The notes beneath the pieces are model-generated. The model did no database searches, was not told the DNA's origin, and worked only from the letters and a program-made list of their open reading frames with translations. Both the position numbers and the translations under genes were made by a program. From assembly GCF_000473265.1 (NCBI RefSeq), contig NZ_KI421511.1, positions 1,911,731-1,975,730 on the forward strand: a DNA stretch of 64,000 nucleotides, written 5' to 3'. Positions 60,143-64,000 of the stretch are shown here, piece by piece (position 1 is the stretch's first letter; the number at the start of each line of letters is the position of its first letter). The stretch comes from Amycolatopsis thermoflava N1165 (GTDB lineage: Bacteria; Actinomycetota; Actinomycetes; Mycobacteriales; Pseudonocardiaceae).

Positions 60143-61588
60143 TCACAGGTAGGCCTCGGCCGACCAGGTTTCCAGCTTGTGCTGGATCGCCTGCAGGGCG
60201 CGCAGTGCGGCGACCCCGTCGAACGCGCGGTGATCGAAGGTCAGGCCGAACCGCGCGACCGGGCGGATCGCGACGTACTCCTCGCCCTCGGGTGAGGTGA
60301 CGGCCACCGGGGTGCGGACGATCGCCGGGATCCCGAGCGAGGCCACCTGCGGCTGGGTCAGGATCGGCGTGGCGGTGACCCCGCCCGCGCTGCCCGAGTT
60401 GCTGATCGTGATCGTGCCACCCGTCAGGTCGGCGGCGCTCACCTTCCGGTCACGAACGAGCCGCGTCAGGTCCGCCATGGCGTCCCCGAGCGCGGGTGCC
60501 GTGAGGCGCTCGGCGTCCCGGATCACCGGGACCAGCAGCCCCTGCGGCGCGTCGATGGCGACGCCCAGGTTCACCGGCCGCCAGCGCAGCAGGTGGTCCT
60601 CGGTGAAGGTGGCGTTCAGGTCCGGGTGCTCGGCCACCGTCGCGCACAACGCGCGCGCGATGAAGGGCAGGAAGCTCAGTTTCGCCTCGCCCCGGGCGAG
60701 CCTGCGCTCGTTCACCTGCGCGCGCACCCGCGTCACGGCGGACATGTCGACGTCCACCTGGGCGGTCAGCTGCGGCGCGGTGCTCACCGACTCCAGGAGG
60801 TTGCGGGCGATGGCGCGGCGTTGCGGCGTCAGCGGGACGGCCTCGTGGGCGACCTCCTCATAGCCCCGGGGCAGCTCCACTCCCCCGCTGCGGGCGGCCG
60901 CCGGGCGGGCCGGTTGCGGCGCCGGTGTGGCCGGCTGCGGCGCCGTTTCCGGTGCCGCCGTCGCGGCCTCGATGTCCTTGCGCGTCACCCGCCCGCCAGG
61001 GCCGGTGCCGTCGATCCGCGCGAGGTCCAGGCCGCGCTCCTTGGCCAGCTTCCGCACCAGCGGGGTAGCCGGTTTGCCGCGCCCGGCCGCTGGTGCGGCG
61101 AACGCGGGCAGGGGCAGCCATCCGGCCCGGAGGACCAGGGACGCGTCCTCGGGTGGCTCGGCGACGGCGAGCGGTGCCGGCTTCGCCTCCGTGGCGCCGG
61201 GGGCGTGCCCGTTGACCGACGGTTCCGGTCGCACTGGCGCGACCGGCTCCGGCTCCTGCGCGGGGGCCGGCGCCGGTGCGGGCGTGGCGGCCGGCGCTGG
61301 TGCGGACCCGCCGCGGATCGCCTCGGCGATCTCGTCGTCGGTGGCCTCCGGCGGCGCGAAGCGGGCGATCACGGCGCCGACGGGCACCTCATCGTTGATC
61401 TGGGCGACGTAGCCGACGAGTACGCCGGACACCGGTGACACCACTTCGGTGTCGACTTTGTCGGTCGACACCTCGCACAGCGGCTCGTCGGCCTCGACGC
61501 GGTCGCCGGGCGACCGCAGCCAGGAGGTCAGCACGGCCTGTTCCACCACGCCCATGTGCGGCAGGTGGACATCGATCAGGGTCGTCAT
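60143..61588 (-). CDS. 2-oxo acid dehydrogenase E2 (dihydrolipoyl acyltransferase)
   Basis: A 481-residue E2 with a lipoyl domain (Lys44 in STDKVDTE), a long Pro/Ala-rich linker, a peripheral-subunit-binding domain (TPLVRKLAKERGLDLARIDGTG), a second linker and the catalytic domain with His453 in DHRAFDG. It transfers the acyl group from E1 to CoA. No E3 gene is in the window. The ATG at 61588 follows E1-beta by 14 bases. Confidence 0.9.
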   Translation of the reverse strand: MTTLIDVHLPHMGVVEQAVLTSWLRSPGDRVEADEPLCEVSTDKVDTEVVSPVSGVLVGYVAQINDEVPVGAVIARFAPPEATDDEIAEAIRGGSAPAPAATPAPAPAPAQEPEPVAPVRPEPSVNGHAPGATEAKPAPLAVAEPPEDASLVLRAGWLPLPAFAAPAAGRGKPATPLVRKLAKERGLDLARIDGTGPGGRVTRKDIEAATAAPETAPQPATPAPQPARPAAARSGGVELPRGYEEVAHEAVPLTPQRRAIARNLLESVSTAPQLTAQVDVDMSAVTRVRAQVNERRLARGEAKLSFLPFIARALCATVAEHPDLNATFTEDHLLRWRPVNLGVAIDAPQGLLVPVIRDAERLTAPALGDAMADLTRLVRDRKVSAADLTGGTITISNSGSAGGVTATPILTQPQVASLGIPAIVRTPVAVTSPEGEEYVAIRPVARFGLTFDHRAFDGVAALRALQAIQHKLETWSAEAYL

Positions 61589-61602
61589 GGGAGATCTCCG
61601 GA

Positions 61603-62604
61603 TCAGGCGCGAGCGAGCCGTCGGGCCAGCTCGACGATGTCGGTGACGCTGGGGAAGCAGAGGTCTTCGAGGAAGCGGCTGGCCGGGATCGGCGCGTCGA
61701 CCGCGCCCAGCCGGGCGACCGGCGCCTCCAGGGCGTAGAAGCAGTGCTCCTGGATCAGCGCGGCGATCTCCGCGCCGGGGCCGGCGGTCCGGGGCGCCTC
61801 GTGCACGATCATCGCGCGCCCGGTCTTCGTCACCGAGGCGAGGATCGTGTCCCGGTCGAGCGGGACCAGGGTGCGCAGGTCGATCACCTCCAGGTCGATC
61901 GACTCCGCCGACAGCGCCTGCGCCGCCTCGAGAACGCGCGGGACCATGCAGCCGTAGCTGATCACGCTGACCGTGGTTCCGGGGCGCGCGATCGCGGCCT
62001 GGCCCAGCGGGATCACCAGGTCCGGGTCGGAGGGCACCGGGCCGCGTTTGAAGTTGAGCTGCTTGCTCGGGTAGTACAGCACCGGGTTCGGATCCCGGAT
62101 TGCGGCCTTGAGCAATCCCTTGGCGTCCGCGGGATTCGACGGCACGACCGCCTTGAGCCCCGGGAAGTGCATGGGCAGCATTTCCATCGAGCCGGAGTGC
62201 TCCGGACCCGCACCACCGCTGGGGCCAATCGGCATGATGATCACGGCGGGCAGTTCGAACTGGCCGCCGTGCATGTGCCGCCATTTGCCGAGCTTCTGGA
62301 AGATCTCGTCACCGGCGATCAGGCTGAAGTCGGCGAAGCCGAGCTGAACCACCGGGCGCATGCCGGTCATCGCCGCGCCGGCGGCGGCGCCGACCATGAA
62401 AGCCTCGGTGATGCCGGTGTTGCGGACGCGTTCCAGGCCGAACTCCTCGACCAGGCCGCGGCCGCCGCCGAAGAAGCCGCCCATCGCCACGTCCTGCCCC
62501 ATCAGGAACACGGTCGGATCGCGCCGCATCTCCTCGGCCAGCGCCGCACCCTGGGCGGCGTCGTAGCTGATCACGGCGGTGTCAGGCACCGTTTCCACGC
62601 TCAT
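61603..62604 (-). CDS. 2-oxo acid/acetoin dehydrogenase E1 beta subunit
   Basis: A 333-residue transketolase-fold beta subunit: FLMGQDVAMGGFFGGGRGL, NTGITEAFMVGAAAGAAMTG, and YPSKQLNFKRG, followed by the C-terminal domain (DLEVIDLRTLVPLDRDTIL). It forms a heterotetramer with E1-alpha. The substrate (branched-chain 2-oxo acid, pyruvate or acetoin) cannot be fixed from sequence. The ATG at 62604 overlaps the E1-alpha stop by four bases. Confidence 0.88.
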   Translation of the reverse strand: MSVETVPDTAVISYDAAQGAALAEEMRRDPTVFLMGQDVAMGGFFGGGRGLVEEFGLERVRNTGITEAFMVGAAAGAAMTGMRPVVQLGFADFSLIAGDEIFQKLGKWRHMHGGQFELPAVIIMPIGPSGGAGPEHSGSMEMLPMHFPGLKAVVPSNPADAKGLLKAAIRDPNPVLYYPSKQLNFKRGPVPSDPDLVIPLGQAAIARPGTTVSVISYGCMVPRVLEAAQALSAESIDLEVIDLRTLVPLDRDTILASVTKTGRAMIVHEAPRTAGPGAEIAALIQEHCFYALEAPVARLGAVDAPIPASRFLEDLCFPSVTDIVELARRLARA

Positions 62605-63545
62605 GCGAACACGTCCTTCAAGATCACGGTGGGGTCGGGGTAGGGGGCCGCTTCGGCCTCCTCGAGCGCGGCGGCCACTTCGTCACGGGCCTCGGCCACG
62701 ATCTTGTCGGCCAGATCGCCGTCCACGCGGGAGCGCATGATCTCCAGCGGATCCCGGTAATCCGCCAGGAAATCGGCGGGGCGGTACTGCTGGGCGTCGC
62801 CTTCCCAGTGGCCGCCCACGCGGGTCACTGTCGCTTCGATCAGCGTCGGCCCTTGCCCGGCCCGGGCCCGTTCCACGGCCTTCGCCACCGCGTCGTACAC
62901 CGCGAGCGCGTCGTGGCCGTCGACGACCTCACCCGGAACGCCGTAGGCTGCGGCGCGTTCGGCGATCGTCTTGGTCGGGCTGACGTCCTCGAACCGGGTG
63001 GAGACCGAAATACCGTTGTTCTCGCAGAAGTAGATCAGCGGCAGGCGCCACACCGAAGCCTGCAGCAGCGTCTCGTGGAAGGTGCCGCGTGCTGAGGTGC
63101 CGTCGCCGAAGTCGGCGAGCGCCACCTGCGAGGTCCCCCGCATCTTCGCCGAGAGCGCGGCGCCGGCCGCGATGTGGAAGACGCTGCCCAGGGAGGCGCC
63201 CTCCCCCATGATGCCCAGCGACGCGTCGGCCCAGTGCGGAACGCCGGCGCCCTTGCCGCCGGTGGATCCGGTCGCCTTGCCGAGCAGGTCACCGATGATG
63301 GGGCCAAGCCCCATGCCCTTCGCCAGCGGCCAGGTCACGCCGCGCCCCTGGTAGAACAGGTAGTCGTCGCGTGCGAGCGCGGCGGCGGCGCCCGTCGCGG
63401 CCGCCTCCTGGCCCTTGCCCGGATGCCAGTACCCCGCGAAACCGTGGTCGCGGATGTGGACGGCCAGGGCGTCCTCCACCGCGCGGGCCCGCGCGATCGT
63501 GGTGAACAGCGCCACCGACAACTCGGTGCGGTCCACTGTGGTCAT
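62601..63545 (-). CDS. 2-oxo acid/acetoin dehydrogenase E1 alpha subunit
   Basis: A 314-residue thiamine-diphosphate subunit. The TPP/magnesium motif GDGTSARGTFHETLLQASVW ends with ENNG. YWHPGKGQEAAATGAAAAL, then GKGAGVPHWAD, and YRPADFLADYRDP near the C-terminus are typical. The short length is like the acetoin dehydrogenase alpha subunit. The ATG at 63545 overlaps the MFS stop by four bases. Confidence 0.88.
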   Translation of the reverse strand: MTTVDRTELSVALFTTIARARAVEDALAVHIRDHGFAGYWHPGKGQEAAATGAAAALARDDYLFYQGRGVTWPLAKGMGLGPIIGDLLGKATGSTGGKGAGVPHWADASLGIMGEGASLGSVFHIAAGAALSAKMRGTSQVALADFGDGTSARGTFHETLLQASVWRLPLIYFCENNGISVSTRFEDVSPTKTIAERAAAYGVPGEVVDGHDALAVYDAVAKAVERARAGQGPTLIEATVTRVGGHWEGDAQQYRPADFLADYRDPLEIMRSRVDGDLADKIVAEARDEVAAALEEAEAAPYPDPTVILKDVFA

Positions 63546-64000
63546 TGCCCCTCCTCGTGTGCTTTCCGCCGCGTTCCCGCGGCGAGGACCGCCACCACTG
63601 CCACCAGCGACAGCGCGGCGACCAGGATGAACGCGATGGTGTAGGACGATCCGGCGTAGATCGGCTGGCCGCCGGCGACGGCGACGACCTGCAGCGCCAG
63701 GACGATGAAGATGATCTGCACTCCGGCGCTGGATCCCAGGCTTTGCAACAGGCTCACCACACCGGCGGTCACCCCCTGCTGGTCCGGCGGGACCGCGGCG
63801 ATCACCAGGTTCGGCACCGCGCCCATCGCAAGTCCGCTGCCGGCGCCGCTGATCAGGTACCCGGTCACGACCTGCCACGGTTCGCCGTGGAGGAACGCGA
63901 GCGCGACCGAGCCGACGGCCATGAGGGTCGCCCCGAGCACCAGCAGTCGGTGCGGGCCCAGCTTGCGGGCCAGCGCACCGATGGCGAAGCCGCCGAGCAT
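63542..64000 (-). CDS. MFS transporter, C-terminal part (runs off the right edge)
   Basis: The last 152 residues of an MFS protein, open at base 64000, so the start and first helices are outside. It has a motif-like FAIGALARKLGPHRLLVLGA and four or five helices, ending in ARRKAHEEGQ-like charged residues. It is similar to the C-terminal part of the MFS at 52667. It is coupled to the E1-alpha gene by ATGA. Confidence 0.85.
   Translation of the reverse strand: MLGGFAIGALARKLGPHRLLVLGATLMAVGSVALAFLHGEPWQVVTGYLISGAGSGLAMGAVPNLVIAAVPPDQQGVTAGVVSLLQSLGSSAGVQIIFIVLALQVVAVAGGQPIYAGSSYTIAFILVAALSLVAVVAVLAAGTRRKAHEEGQ

Noticed and set aside
1..64000. tRNA, rRNA or riboswitch genes
   Set aside because: I saw no cloverleaf-like or conserved RNA sequence while reading the gaps; gaps are short and mostly hold promoters.

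Overview
This is high-GC DNA of an actinomycete, probably from the Pseudonocardiales (Amycolatopsis-like). The evidence is GTG and TTG starts, ATGA/GTGA/TGATG gene junctions almost throughout, several F420-type (luciferase-fold) oxidoreductases, an F420-dependent glucose-6-phosphate dehydrogenase, and a mycofactocin-type short-chain dehydrogenase. No rRNA, tRNA or CRISPR array is visible. The species is inferred, not shown.

Layout. (a) 1-1790: a degraded edge with a gene fragment and a 0.67-kb IS5-type insertion-sequence remnant with intact ends, then about 500 bp with no recognisable gene. (b) 1791-5606 (+): a four-gene acyl-CoA operon resembling valine/short-chain acyl-CoA degradation, closed by a strong hairpin. 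(c) 5676-12808: two divergent operons, crotonase-fadE31-fadE32-fadE33 (-) and fadE30-ipdF-fadA6 (+). (d) 12809-15042: a TetR repressor and a divergent multidrug-type MFS exporter, apparently unrelated to the flanking pathway. (e) 15052-28508 (-): a 16-gene overlapping operon encoding a Liv-type ABC importer, a DUF35 protein, an LLM oxidoreductase, four SDR/cyclase genes, echA20, ipdA, ipdB, ipdC and fgd. (f) 28656-31933 (+): an ADP-forming acyl-CoA synthetase and a thiolase-fold protein lacking the nucleophilic Cys. (g) 31900-40496 (-): an LLM oxidoreductase plus a frameshifted esterase, and an Opp-type ABC importer operon with an alcohol dehydrogenase. (h) 40688-43157 (+): a FadD3-like CoA ligase and a frameshifted TIM-barrel gene. 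(i) 43263-52529 (-): a nine-gene operon with hydantoinase/oxoprolinase subunits, a phosphotriesterase-family hydrolase, SDRs and a flavin reductase fused to an IclR-type sensor domain. (j) 52667-58986: an MFS transporter, a MaoC hydratase, and a divergent luciferase-like/PaaK-like/SDR/SDR operon. (k) 58983-64000 (-): an alcohol dehydrogenase, the E2, E1-beta and E1-alpha subunits of a 2-oxo-acid (or acetoin-type) dehydrogenase, and a truncated MFS gene at the edge.

How it works together. Regions c, e and h carry the set known from Mycobacterium tuberculosis and Rhodococcus for degrading HIP, the C/D-ring remnant of steroids: FadD3, FadE30, IpdF, IpdC, EchA20, IpdA/IpdB, FadA6 and FadE31/32/33. 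Eight copies of one operator lie in the promoters of regions c and e-j. It has the consensus ANCAAG-CRAGYG-CTTGGT and contains the published KstR2 14-mer AnCAAGnnCTTGnT exactly or with one mismatch. Most of 43 kb therefore looks like a single TetR-type regulon whose repressor is not in the window. Besides the known HIP core it includes two ABC importers, an aldolase-like module, F420 reduction, and a 9-gene hydrolase/flavin operon that I cannot assign to a described steroid step. That extended regulon is the most interesting content here.
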